Origin: Paenibacillus pabuli NBRC 13638
Lineage (GTDB): Bacteria > Bacillota > Bacilli > Paenibacillales > Paenibacillaceae
DNA length: 64,000 bases
Assembly: GCF_001514495.1 (NCBI RefSeq)
Contig: NZ_BCNM01000005.1
Coordinates: 124,001 to 188,000, forward strand
Direction: 5' to 3'
In this document: positions 1 to 8,731 of the stretch, in pieces
Position numbering within the stretch: the stretch's first letter is position 1
How the letters are laid out: each line of letters starts with the position of its first letter
Program-made: the position numbers and the translations under genes
Notes under the pieces: generated by a model
Told to the model about the DNA's origin: nothing
Seen by the model: only the letters and a program-made list of their open reading frames with translations
Databases searched by the model: none

Positions 1-637
1 TCCAGTAATTCAATGTGCTGAACAACGCAACGGTTGCCATCACCGGAAGGGAAAGCGGAAGCACGATTCGCGTAAACGTTCTCAATTCACCTGCACCATC
101 AATTCGTGCCGATTCGAGAATCGATACCGGAATGGAGTTAGCGAAGAACGTACGCATGACCAGTACGAAGAACGGCGACAGCAGCAGCGGCATGATCAGT
201 GCGAGAATGGAGTTTTTCAAATCCAGTACGTTCACATAGACCAGATACCAAGGGACCAGACCGCCATTGAACAGCATGGTGAAAAAGATGAAAAAGGCGA
301 ACCACCCGCGATACGGCAAATCCCTCCGGGAAAGCGGGTACGCATACAATGCCGTCAGCGCTACACTCGTTATCGTACCTATCACGGTTACAATAATGGA
401 AATGCCATAGGAATGGATGATCTGATCCATGTCCTTGAACAGAAATTCATAGGCAGTCAGACTGAACTTCTCCGGAATCAGTTTGTACCCGTTCGCAATA
501 ACCGTCGTCTCGTCCGAGAATGAGATCGCGAAGACAAGCAGGATCGGCACGATGCAGGCAATGGCATAGAATATAAACATAGCGTGTATGATGGACGCGG
601 AACGCCGCGACACGGCTAATGGATCACGTGATTTCAC
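1..637 (-). CDS. Carbohydrate ABC transporter permease, LplC/YtcP type (partial, runs off left edge)
   Basis: Membrane subunit of a CUT1-type sugar importer. The visible 212 residues contain several hydrophobic segments and the EAA loop that docks the ATPase (ESARIDGAGELRTF... followed by PLSLP). The start is a GTG at 637, chosen because GAGGAGG lies 9 bases upstream and the protein then begins KSRDPLAVSRR, a normal N-terminus for the family. It follows the upstream permease with a 17-base gap, so the two are co-transcribed. The C-terminus, and probably the solute-binding protein gene, lie beyond the left edge. The substrate cannot be told from the sequence; LplC/YtcP relatives usually carry complex oligosaccharides. 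Confidence 0.93.
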   Translation of the reverse strand, partial: MKSRDPLAVSRRSASIIHAMFIFYAIACIVPILLVFAISFSDETTVIANGYKLIPEKFSLTAYEFLFKDMDQIIHSYGISIIVTVIGTITSVALTALYAYPLSRRDLPYRGWFAFFIFFTMLFNGGLVPWYLVYVNVLDLKNSILALIMPLLLSPFFVLVMRTFFANSIPVSILESARIDGAGELRTFTRIVLPLSLPVMATVALFSTLNYW

Positions 638-654
638 AGCTGGCTTGCCTCCTC

Positions 655-1650
655 TCAAAATAATGCATTATCTTTGTCCATTCTCCTGACGATCGTATTG
701 GATACGAGAACTAACACAAATCCAACAACAGCTTGATAGAGCCCGGCTGCAGAGGACATCCCGATATCGCCCCCGATGAGGAATGTACGATACACATACG
801 TATCCAGAACGTTCGTGACCGGGAATAATGCGCCCGATTCCAGTGGAACCTGGTAGAACAGACTGAAGTCCGCATAGAAAATACGACCGATTTGCAGCAG
901 TGTCATAATCACGATTAGTGGCACAAGGAACGGAACCGTAATGAAGCGAATCTGGTGCCACTTGCTCGCGCCGTCCAGTACAGCCGCTTCATAATATTCC
1001 TCATCGATACCTACCACTGCTGCCAGATAAATAACGGCATAGTAACCGATATTCTTCCATGTATTCACCAGCGGCAAAATGTAAGGCCAATACTTGGGTT
1101 CCGAATACCAATCAATAGGCTGTCCGCCAAAGAGCTGAAGGATTGTCGAGTTCATGAATCCTGAATCCTTGCCGAGAAAGGCAAGCACCAGATAACTGAC
1201 TACAATCATCGACAGAAAATAGGGAAGCAGCATAAGTGATTGATACAATTTGGACATGGCCTTGTTCTTCACTTCATTCAATAAAATCGCGAGCCCTACC
1301 CCTACAAATAAATTCAGGGCAATAAATACGGTGTTATATGCGAGCGTGTTGCGTGTGATCTCCCAAGCATCGCTCGTGGAGAACAAATACTTGAAATTAT
1401 CCCAACCGCTCCACGGGCTGCCCCAAATGCCGTCGGCATAATTGACATTTTTGAACGCAATCAGAACACCGAACATCGGCATATAGTTGTTCACCAGCAG
1501 AAACAGAATGCCTGGCAAAAACATGAGATACAAAACCTTGAATTTACCTAGATTGTACAGGACAGACTTTCGTTTTCGAACCGGTATATCCGGTATGCCC
1601 TGTACAGCTGATAGACGTGCTCCCTTACCCGCCTGGGGTTGTGTCTTCAT
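655..1650 (-). CDS. Carbohydrate ABC transporter permease, LplB/YteP type
   Basis: Partner permease of the gene at 1-637; 331 residues, the usual length for LplB-like subunits. It has six or so hydrophobic segments and the EAA loop (YEAAVLDGASKWHQIRFITVP). The C-terminus ends NALF, typical of this family. I place the start at the ATG at 1650, preceded by GAGGGAGAACAAGTT; an in-frame ATG at 1683 is possible but less well placed. It forms a heterodimeric channel with the next permease and needs an ATPase that is not encoded here, probably a shared MsmX-like protein. It is separated from the regulator gene by a terminator and a candidate operator, so it is likely the head of its own transcript. 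Confidence 0.94.
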   Translation of the reverse strand: MKTQPQAGKGARLSAVQGIPDIPVRKRKSVLYNLGKFKVLYLMFLPGILFLLVNNYMPMFGVLIAFKNVNYADGIWGSPWSGWDNFKYLFSTSDAWEITRNTLAYNTVFIALNLFVGVGLAILLNEVKNKAMSKLYQSLMLLPYFLSMIVVSYLVLAFLGKDSGFMNSTILQLFGGQPIDWYSEPKYWPYILPLVNTWKNIGYYAVIYLAAVVGIDEEYYEAAVLDGASKWHQIRFITVPFLVPLIVIMTLLQIGRIFYADFSLFYQVPLESGALFPVTNVLDTYVYRTFLIGGDIGMSSAAGLYQAVVGFVLVLVSNTIVRRMDKDNALF

Positions 1651-1758
1651 AACTTGTTCTCCCTCACTCCTCTTGAATTTCATCCTCAGGATGAAACACC
1701 GCTGTGTCTCCTGTGGTTCAAGTATACGGCGAGGCGCTCAGGACCACTATCTGCTGTG

Positions 1759-1796
1759 GTGACCTATTCACTTATCAAATTATGACTTTAGGTCAC
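1759..1796. promoter_or_regulatory. Inverted repeat upstream of the LplB-type permease (candidate operator)
   Basis: Eight-base perfect arms GTGACCTA and TAGGTCAC are separated by 22 bases, just upstream of the permease pair at 1-1650. The centres of the arms are 30 bases apart, about three helical turns. The same GTGACC core occurs as a direct repeat upstream of the kinase gene (5418-5448). Binding by the neighbouring AraC-type regulator is an inference. Confidence 0.4.
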
Positions 1797-1808
1797 GAAA
1801 AAACAAAA

Positions 1809-1826
1809 GACGCAGCATGCTGCGTC
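1809..1826 (-). terminator. Rho-independent terminator after the AraC-type regulator
   Basis: The palindrome GACGCAGCATGCTGCGTC overlaps the stop codon of the regulator gene. On the minus strand it is followed by TTTTGTTTTTT. It separates the kinase-regulator transcript from the permease genes. Confidence 0.75.
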
Positions 1827-3444
1827 AAATCTGTACCGCTCGGGACTGTTTGCGAAACTCCTGTGGTGTAATGCCCGTGCACTTTTTGAACATTTTCGTA
1901 AAGTGAGAGTAGTTGTAATATCCAACCTTGCCTGCAATATCCGTGACCTTCACGGTGGACTGGGACAATAATGTCTTCGCCTTGGCTACTCTGCGCTGGA
2001 GAATGAATTCGGATAGCGACATGCCCTTTTCTTTTCGAAACAGGCGAGATAGATATGCCGGATTAAATCCGGCAAAAGATGCAAGTTCTTCACGCATCAG
2101 CTCTTCGCCGATGTGATTTTCAATGTAAATGCACAACTGGTCCACAATGGTCATTGGACTGTGATCGTCCGGATACAATACCGGGATCGCACGACTAATC
2201 AGGTCTGAAGTCCAATGCTTCAACTGGGGCAACGAACGCGTCACAACACTTTCTTCCGGCTCCCGTTCGCCCGGATACAGGCTGCGTACGGATACATTTT
2301 TTTGATGAAGCAGCGGATAGACCACATGCAGCATCGCATGATAGTACAAACGCAGAATTTCTGGTGACAGCCGCTCCTGGGCAGCCAATAACTCAAAGAT
2401 TTCATCCACACGCTCGCGCAGATCCTCGAACTTCCCGGTTTCAAACAGAACGGAAAGCTCGGGAAACCACGGGATCGGCAAAAAGCGATCCTCCGCTTCC
2501 CGGCCTTGCACATCATATTTGAAGACCCCTTCAAGCTCGTTAATATTGCGACGCTCCATATCCATCAGTTCGTTGAGCATGCCCTGCAATTCTGTAATCG
2601 CTACCGGGACTCCGACATAACAGGATAATCGGCAGTAGAAATAGGAACCGCACTTCCGGATATAGCTCTGACATCCTTCTGCCAATTCGCTTGCTGTCGG
2701 GCTGATGCCATCCTGTTCGTAGGCCAGCACAATATTTAATCCGCTATGATCCTGAAATACTTCCCCAGGTTTGTCACCAAGCAGCATCTCTTTGGCCGCA
2801 TTGCGAAGCGCATATTCCAGCACCTCCTCATCCCGCAGGTCGAATTCCCGCACCCATTCCTCAACCGATATGACAATCGGCAGAACATGAGCTTGCGGAT
2901 CAATCTCGGCTCCATAGACCTCCGCCAGTTCCTTTAACTTTTGCGGGGTTAGGGTAAGACGCTGTGAGACGGCATCTTTCCAGAAACGCTCCGTCAGGAG
3001 AGGTTTGTGGGTTTGCCAACGTCTGTACACGGTTTCATATACTTCATTGGTGCGGGAATGCTGTTCTCCATCCTTGATTTTGTCGATTGCCTGCGTCACC
3101 ACCTTGAGCAGCTGATCCGCTGGAGCAGGCTTCAGCACATAATCGAAGCTGTTCAGTTTGATCGCCGTCTGGGCATAATCGAACAGGGCATGCCCCGTCA
3201 GAAAAATCGTAAGTATACCGGGATCATGTTTCAATACCCAGCTCTGCAGATCGAGTCCCGTTTCACCCGGCATTTCAATATCGCAGATCATAATATCTAT
3301 GGGTTGGGCTTTTAACAGCATTCTTGCCTCTTCTGCATCGCCAGCACTGAATACCTGGTCAATGCCGGCCAGGGTCCAATCTACCCCTTCCACCATTGCC
3401 TGCAAGGCATACACTTCATCATCCACGATCAATAGGTTCCGCAT
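1825..3444 (-). CDS. Response regulator with AraC-type DNA-binding domain (YesN family)
   Basis: Cytoplasmic transcription regulator of 539 residues. A receiver domain (about 1-125) starts MRNLLIVDDEVYALQAM and carries the phospho-acceptor Asp in ICDIEMPG and a conserved Lys in YVLKPAP. A long middle region has no recognisable motif. An AraC-type double helix-turn-helix fills the last 100 residues (FAGFNPAYLSRLFRKEKGMS ... VGYYNYSHFTKMFKK). The start at 3444 has GGGGAG five bases upstream; an ATG 13 codons earlier lacks one. The gene overlaps the 3' end of the kinase gene by 26 bases, so the pair is translationally coupled. It probably controls the downstream permease operon in response to the transported sugar. 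Confidence 0.95.
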   Translation of the reverse strand: MRNLLIVDDEVYALQAMVEGVDWTLAGIDQVFSAGDAEEARMLLKAQPIDIMICDIEMPGETGLDLQSWVLKHDPGILTIFLTGHALFDYAQTAIKLNSFDYVLKPAPADQLLKVVTQAIDKIKDGEQHSRTNEVYETVYRRWQTHKPLLTERFWKDAVSQRLTLTPQKLKELAEVYGAEIDPQAHVLPIVISVEEWVREFDLRDEEVLEYALRNAAKEMLLGDKPGEVFQDHSGLNIVLAYEQDGISPTASELAEGCQSYIRKCGSYFYCRLSCYVGVPVAITELQGMLNELMDMERRNINELEGVFKYDVQGREAEDRFLPIPWFPELSVLFETGKFEDLRERVDEIFELLAAQERLSPEILRLYYHAMLHVVYPLLHQKNVSVRSLYPGEREPEESVVTRSLPQLKHWTSDLISRAIPVLYPDDHSPMTIVDQLCIYIENHIGEELMREELASFAGFNPAYLSRLFRKEKGMSLSEFILQRRVAKAKTLLSQSTVKVTDIAGKVGYYNYSHFTKMFKKCTGITPQEFRKQSRAVQI

Positions 3445-5236
3445 AGGCTCCCCTTTCTTCCTCTTCCGTCTGGGCAGGTACATGAATCATGACTGCTGCT
3501 CCTCCGTCTGACTGATTCATGAATTGCAATCCGGCACTTTCGCCATACTTCACAATCAGTCGATAAGCCACGTTCCAGATTCCAATGTGCTGTCCACCCG
3601 GATCTTCGGCGTAATGCCCCAGTTGCAGGCGTTCCAGTATGCCTTGTTCAAATCCAACACCATTATCCGTAATGGAAAGGTGAAGGACGGAATAATCCTC
3701 GGCACCCCTGTCTGAATGAGAGCCAGATAACGTTTTCGATTTCCAAGCTCGTATACGAATGACAAAGGGTTCTGAACGCCGCTGAAAACCATGAATAATG
3801 GCATTTTCCACAAAAGGCTGAATCGTCAAGGGTGGTACCACATAATGCCCGAGATCGGATGCAATATCCAATGTGAAATCCAGCTTGTTCGGAAATCTCA
3901 GCTTTTGGATTTCCAGGTAGTGACGGATATGTTCCAATTCTTCATCCAATCGGATGACACGTTTGCCAGCACGCAGGCTGAACCGGAAATAATCAGCCAG
4001 ATGGCCAGCCATCTGCTGCACCAGCCCATGCTTCTGCAATGAAGCCAAACTATGAATAATATTCAATGAATTCAGGTAAAAGTGCGGATTGATCTGCATC
4101 TGTAATTGTTTGAACTCCGCTTCCCGGGTTCGCAATTGCTCTTCATATACGTCAATCTTCAAATGCTGGATCTCACTAGTCATCTGATTGAAGCTGTGCG
4201 TGACAAACTCCAGTTCTGACGAAGATGGTGTCTCCAGTCTCACATCAAGTTCCCCCAGGCTGACTCTTCTCATTCCCCGAATCAACACATTCATCGGGCG
4301 GAACAGGAGCTGTCTAAGAAAGATCAGCGCAGTGATCAGGATGACAGCTGCCCCTATCGGAAGCAGGCGAATAATTCGCTGAAAAAATGGCAGGTTTCGC
4401 ATCATGTCCTCCTCGGGTAGCAGGACGATATAATTCATCTCTGACATGGCTGAGGGAATGCCCAACATTAGATACTGGCGTGAATCGCCTTTGGAATTCA
4501 CTTCAGAGATCACCTGATAGGGATTCTTCAACCCAGCAATATGGCCTGCAGCGAGTTCAATCTGCGACGGATTCAACGCCGAATCAGACAATGCCCCGCC
4601 ATCTGCTCCCAAAATGACTGCCCCTCCCCGGTCCCCGGATTCCGTGAACTGCTCTGGATGGTTCAGCGCATTCATGTCAACGAGTGCCCCCGCATAGAAC
4701 TGAGAATTAATGCGGACTGTTTTGACAAGAGCATTCCATGCCCCACCATGAACAATGCTCCATTCCGGCTTCTGTATATCTCCCTCGAGTTGCTGCATCT
4801 GGACAGGCATACTCTCCTGCACGACCGACTTTTTGACATCATAATTGCCTGAGGTGGCCAATAACAGATCATCATTCACCGCGTCGTATAGAAAAAAAGA
4901 ATCAATCAGATTATAAAAACCGATATCGGTCATGAATTTGTTCATAATACGCTGTTTCGCAATAATATAATCGCCGCTACCGTATTCGAGGAAAAACAAT
5001 GAGATAATATCCGGGTCTCTCTCGCCCAGACTGTATAAATAACGATTGGTCTCCTGCAGCACACGCTCATTCTGTTCTACACTCTTGGCAAGATGATTCA
5101 TATTGGTGAGAGATACTTGATCACGTACCACCTTCATGGCGTAGACGTTGTTGTAATAGAGCAGCAGGAATAAGGGGAGCATGATCAATGTCAGACCCAC
5201 AATAAATTTAAAGCGCAGTGAACGGATAAAATTCAT
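3419..5236 (-). CDS. Sensor histidine kinase, YesM family
   Basis: Membrane kinase of 605 residues. One transmembrane helix near the N-terminus (about 10-30) and a second near 290-310 flank an extracellular sensor domain of roughly 260 residues. A HAMP linker follows, then a His_kinase module (QINPHFYLNSLNIIHSLA, with the phosphorylated His in PHF) and an ATPase domain (ENAIIHGF, DNGVGF, IGIWNV). The sequence around the His reads PHFYLNSL, whereas the other two kinases in this window have PHFLYNTL. It is the first gene of the locus and overlaps the regulator gene. It presumably senses the ligand of the ABC importer encoded downstream. Confidence 0.95.
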   Translation of the reverse strand: MNFIRSLRFKFIVGLTLIMLPLFLLLYYNNVYAMKVVRDQVSLTNMNHLAKSVEQNERVLQETNRYLYSLGERDPDIISLFFLEYGSGDYIIAKQRIMNKFMTDIGFYNLIDSFFLYDAVNDDLLLATSGNYDVKKSVVQESMPVQMQQLEGDIQKPEWSIVHGGAWNALVKTVRINSQFYAGALVDMNALNHPEQFTESGDRGGAVILGADGGALSDSALNPSQIELAAGHIAGLKNPYQVISEVNSKGDSRQYLMLGIPSAMSEMNYIVLLPEEDMMRNLPFFQRIIRLLPIGAAVILITALIFLRQLLFRPMNVLIRGMRRVSLGELDVRLETPSSSELEFVTHSFNQMTSEIQHLKIDVYEEQLRTREAEFKQLQMQINPHFYLNSLNIIHSLASLQKHGLVQQMAGHLADYFRFSLRAGKRVIRLDEELEHIRHYLEIQKLRFPNKLDFTLDIASDLGHYVVPPLTIQPFVENAIIHGFQRRSEPFVIRIRAWKSKTLSGSHSDRGAEDYSVLHLSITDNGVGFEQGILERLQLGHYAEDPGGQHIGIWNVAYRLIVKYGESAGLQFMNQSDGGAAVMIHVPAQTEEEERGAYAEPIDRG

Positions 5237-5650
5237 GAATTCCCGCCCTTTGGTTCCATATGGAATTATTTCTTCACCACATATTGGTGTAACCGCTATC
5301 AGTTATAACCAGATCTTTTCCCTTTTCGCCAATTTCTTCCCGCATTACTTCCAACTTCTTCCGTATTATGGCATGTTAATTGTAAATATGGTCGCCTTCT
5401 TCTGTCTATGCGTTACCGTGACCTCTCTTTGTCAATTCTGGTGACTTCCCCTCGGCTTTCCGTCAAGTTCAATGCGCTAGTTCTACATAAGTTCTCCATT
5501 CTGTAAAAAAAATCCTGCTCCCATGATGGATGAAACCCATCTTAAAATATATATGTATCTTGTTCCCTCACTCCACGAACGCCCGGTGATGACATGCATA
5601 CGATATAGAACTCCTTGGGGTCAATACCAGGGGGGAGGGAGGCATCTACA
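5237..5650. other. Divergent intergenic region between the kinase and the 5651 transporter
   Basis: This 414-base gap holds no convincing gene. It contains a -35-like TTGACA for the kinase on the minus strand (5435 down to 5430), with no good -10 at the usual spacing. It also holds the GTGAC direct repeat at 5418-5448. An AT-rich stretch near 5500-5570 precedes the plus-strand gene, but I could not assign a promoter there. Confidence 0.4.
5418..5448. promoter_or_regulatory. GTGAC direct repeat upstream of the kinase gene
   Basis: GTGACCTC and GTGACTTC lie 23 bases apart start to start, about two helical turns, which is the spacing many AraC-type regulators use. The core matches the arms of the inverted repeat at 1759-1796. 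It overlaps the likely kinase promoter. Autoregulation of the locus is an inference. Confidence 0.35.
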
Positions 5651-7093
5651 ATGAATATTCAACTCGTCCCATTGCATTATGTATACCTTGCATTTATCAT
5701 CCTGATTGTTGCCGTTATGGTCCGGCGCAGAGATACAACCATCATTTGTGTCACAGGTATCATGACTATTGGACTTCTGGCGACAGAAACATTAAGCGGA
5801 TCGGTTGCCGGTATCTTCAGCAGTTTTATCTATGCAACCAAGGAACTGCTCAGCACCATTTTTATCATTTCCATCATTGTTGCGATGAGCCGAGTGCTTA
5901 TTCGGACGGGAATTAACGAGGTCATGGTATCACCACTCACCCGTTTTATCCATTCTCCACAGGTCGCGTTTTGGGGAATTGGGCTGATCATGATGGTCGT
6001 ATCCCTGTTTTTCTGGCCTTCACCCGCCGTCGCCCTGGTCGGAGCTGTACTTCTTCCTGTAGCGGTACGCGTGGGTCTTCCTCCTATTGGCGCCGCTATC
6101 GCCATGAACCTGTTCGGCCATGGTATCGCATTGTCGGGAGATTATATCATCCAAGGGGCTCCAAAACTTACAGCAGATGCAGCTGGAATTCCCGTAACTT
6201 CCGTTATGACCGCAAGCATCCCGTTGGTTATAGTTATGGGAGCAGTGTCTACATTTACAGCATTCTGGATGCTCCGCAAAGAGATGAAGTCTGGTTCCAC
6301 TGTTCAGCGGAACATTCCTGTGCCGGGTCAAACAACGACTGCTCTTTCTCCTGCCCCTGCTTCTAATTCTTCCACCCTGTCCGGGGATGCAGATGTTCAA
6401 CGTCGCTCCATGCCCCCACGTCTGCAAAAGGCATTCGCTCTAATGATCCCACTGTTATTCACAGTGGATGTTATCCTGATGTTTGTGTTAAAGCTGCAAG
6501 GCGGTGATGCCACAGCGCTGATCGGTGGAACCTCCGTGCTCATTCTGATCATCGTGTCGCTTGCCGCGCATCGTCATACAGGGTCTGAGAAAACAACAAG
6601 TTATTTAATAGAAGGATTTCAGTTCGGGTTCAAAGTGTTCGGTCCAGTCATTCCGATTGCTGCTTTCTTTTATCTGGGAGATGCTGCAATTACAGAATTA
6701 TTTAACAATCCTCTGCCTGATGGATCACACGGTATCGTAAATGATCTGGGGGTTGCTCTGGCAGGGTTGGTGCCTCTGAATGATACGGTAGGCGCGATAA
6801 CGATGACTGTAACCGGTGCGATCACGGGAATGGATGGGTCGGGGTTTTCGGGAATATCGCTGGTCGGCTCCATCGCAACTATGTTTGCAGGTTCGGCCGA
6901 TTCTGCACCTGTATTGACGGCACTGGGTCAGGTCGCCGCCATATGGGTTGGCGGTGGGACCTTGATTCCATGGGCCTTGATTCCAGCTGCAGCCATCTGC
7001 GGGGTCAGTCCATTTGAACTGGCGCGCCGCAATTTGAAGCCTGTACTGCTGGGACTAACGGTAACGACCATTGTAGCCATTTTTCTGATTTGA
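5651..7093 (+). CDS. Multi-pass membrane transporter of unknown substrate (ion-transporter-like)
   Basis: Integral membrane protein of 480 residues with about 11-12 hydrophobic segments and a hydrophilic loop rich in Ser, Pro and Thr near residues 215-260. The start at 5651 has GGGGGGAGGGAGG upstream; an earlier ATG at 5615 lacks a site. Gly/Pro-rich intramembrane stretches (FWPSPAVALVGAVLLP, GTLIPWALIPAA) and the two-fold arrangement resemble ion-transporter superfamily carriers such as NhaC- or citrate-type proteins. I could not assign a family confidently. It is monocistronic: the next gene is convergent, 16 bases away. Confidence 0.85.
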   Translation: MNIQLVPLHYVYLAFIILIVAVMVRRRDTTIICVTGIMTIGLLATETLSGSVAGIFSSFIYATKELLSTIFIISIIVAMSRVLIRTGINEVMVSPLTRFIHSPQVAFWGIGLIMMVVSLFFWPSPAVALVGAVLLPVAVRVGLPPIGAAIAMNLFGHGIALSGDYIIQGAPKLTADAAGIPVTSVMTASIPLVIVMGAVSTFTAFWMLRKEMKSGSTVQRNIPVPGQTTTALSPAPASNSSTLSGDADVQRRSMPPRLQKAFALMIPLLFTVDVILMFVLKLQGGDATALIGGTSVLILIIVSLAAHRHTGSEKTTSYLIEGFQFGFKVFGPVIPIAAFFYLGDAAITELFNNPLPDGSHGIVNDLGVALAGLVPLNDTVGAITMTVTGAITGMDGSGFSGISLVGSIATMFAGSADSAPVLTALGQVAAIWVGGGTLIPWALIPAAAICGVSPFELARRNLKPVLLGLTVTTIVAIFLI

Positions 7094-7109
7094 TGTGCCA
7101 GCACTGATC

Positions 7110-7700
7110 CTATTCAAACTGAAAAGATGTATTCAACCGGGCCCAGCTTCTAAGCTCATCCCGGTTCCATGTCGCTATACGCAGCATTTCTTCATAAGGA
7201 TTTCCCTGAAGACCCAGCACCGAAGCAAACGCCGGCTCCGTCTTCCATCCCTTCAGTTTCAGTTTGCGAATCTCATGATGTCCAGCTGCACCCCAAAGAT
7301 GTAACAATTCCCACTCCACCAGCATATGCACATAAGCATTCTGCCTGATTACAGGCACCCTTTGGGCGAAAATCTCCACAGGCCAGTTACCCACTTCCAC
7401 ACCACAGGTCATATATGGATGCTGGCCTGCACGACCATTCCCACGTTTACATTGAAAACCCTGCATCCCGCTCAGCTCGCGGTTCACCAGAGTTTCGAAC
7501 GCCCCCAGATCCGCTGCCTCACATAATAGATCGAGATCACTTCCCGGGATATCGATATCAATCGGGACCGTGCCCGCCGGATAAGGCTGGTGAGCGGCTA
7601 ACCTCTGTAACAGCCCACTCTCCTGCAAAGCGTAATACGCATCTTGCTGGCGCTCATTACCCGAGGCCAGATGTGCCATTACATCCGCGGTTGTAATCAT
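7110..7700 (-). CDS. DUF4269 family protein (nucleotidyltransferase-like fold)
   Basis: Cytoplasmic protein of 196 residues. The segment VPIDIDIPGSDLDLLCEA contains the GS-x-D-x-D pattern of the nucleotidyltransferase superfamily, and the rest (EIFAQRVPVIRQNAYVHMLVEW) matches the DUF4269 family as I know it. No reaction or substrate is known for the family. It is convergent with the transporter at 5651-7093. The spacing to ywbE upstream is 27 bases, so the two may share a transcript. Confidence 0.85.
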   Translation of the reverse strand: MITTADVMAHLASGNERQQDAYYALQESGLLQRLAAHQPYPAGTVPIDIDIPGSDLDLLCEAADLGAFETLVNRELSGMQGFQCKRGNGRAGQHPYMTCGVEVGNWPVEIFAQRVPVIRQNAYVHMLVEWELLHLWGAAGHHEIRKLKLKGWKTEPAFASVLGLQGNPYEEMLRIATWNRDELRSWARLNTSFQFE

Positions 7701-7727
7701 GTCATTGTCACATCCTTGGGAATCCGA

Positions 7728-7934
7728 TCATTCCGACACACCTGTAATCACTTGTTTGACACGTCCTACCTGCCCGCTGGTCAAACGCACTTTGATCCCA
7801 TGCGGATGTGTAGGGGATTTAGTTAATAGATCCTTCACGATACCACGTGTCAGCTTCCCTGTAGGTTGATCCTGCTTCAGTACAATATCCACTTCAAGAC
7901 CCGGTTTAATGTTTACTCTCTGTTGGCCGTTCAA
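7728..7934 (-). CDS. ywbE: YwbE family protein (DUF2196)
   Basis: Small basic protein of 68 residues, nearly the same as Bacillus YwbE (GLEVDIVLKQDQPTGKLTRG, SPTHPHGIKVRLTSGQVGRV). The function of the family is unknown. I use the TTG at 7934 because GAGGAG lies about 12 bases upstream and the product then begins LNGQQRVNIKPG, in register with known members; a longer reading from 7985 would add 17 residues with no homology. It precedes the DUF4269 gene on the same strand. Confidence 0.85.
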   Translation of the reverse strand: MNGQQRVNIKPGLEVDIVLKQDQPTGKLTRGIVKDLLTKSPTHPHGIKVRLTSGQVGRVKQVITGVSE

Positions 7935-8060
7935 GCGCTTCACTCTCCTCTTCCACGTATTCCATATCATGCAGCAATGAATCACAAAGCTTCATCTATT
8001 GTAGACGTTTTGGATTCAAAACGAAAGGCACGACTCATGTTCAGGTATAGAGCAGAACGG

Positions 8061-8534
8061 TCATTTCCGGTCGGATGAAGTGTTATCTGACTTGTTTTTC
8101 ATTGCTTTGAGCGCGGATCGATAGACTTCGTCTGCACTTTTCTCTTCCTTACTGGTATCGGCTGGAGGAAGTTCAACTTCTGTTCCAGTCGGTTTACGAA
8201 ATTGAAGCAGAGCCTGACGATAAGCTTGGTCGCCATCTGTCCCCTGTGCTTCTTTGTTCGGAGCTGCGGGGATCTTTTCCATTGGTTCCTCCATGGGGTG
8301 AACCTCCGCTTGTCTATGCTCACCATGTTCCAAATGCGCTGTATGTTTCACCGGTGCGTGATTGCGATCCTCCTTCTGTACAGCAACAACATCGTCGTGC
8401 AGCAGGACTGGCCCCTTATCCTCCTCAGCGATTTTGGAAGCTCGTGCTTCTGCCACCTTGCGGGACGATCTGGAGTTATAAATCAATAGAAATACAACTC
8501 CTATAACAACAATTACCGCCAAAATAATCAACAT
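8061..8534 (-). CDS. Membrane-anchored protein of unknown function
   Basis: A 157-residue protein with a single N-terminal transmembrane helix (about residues 2-19, LIILAVIVVIGVVFLLIY) and a long hydrophilic, charged tail with many Glu, Lys and His. Two similar short stretches, QAYRQALLQFRKPT and EVYRSALKAMKNK, suggest an internal repeat. AGGAGG lies 8 bases before the ATG, so it is certainly translated. I do not recognise a family. It is divergent from the efflux adaptor gene at 8732. Confidence 0.75.
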   Translation of the reverse strand: MLIILAVIVVIGVVFLLIYNSRSSRKVAEARASKIAEEDKGPVLLHDDVVAVQKEDRNHAPVKHTAHLEHGEHRQAEVHPMEEPMEKIPAAPNKEAQGTDGDQAYRQALLQFRKPTGTEVELPPADTSKEEKSADEVYRSALKAMKNKSDNTSSDRK

Positions 8535-8731
8535 ATGAGCATCCTCCTCATCGTCCGCCTGTAGGCAGCCTTATTCAATATATTGGTGCCCTATTCTGCG
8601 AATAATATTTCTTCTTATTTCGTATAGAGCAGCAAAGTAGCGGGAATGCTCCAAACAGGAATATCAGCAGAAGACTGTGTTTACTGATTGCAGAGAGATT
8701 AAAGAAAACGAATTGAGGAGGAATGATCTGC

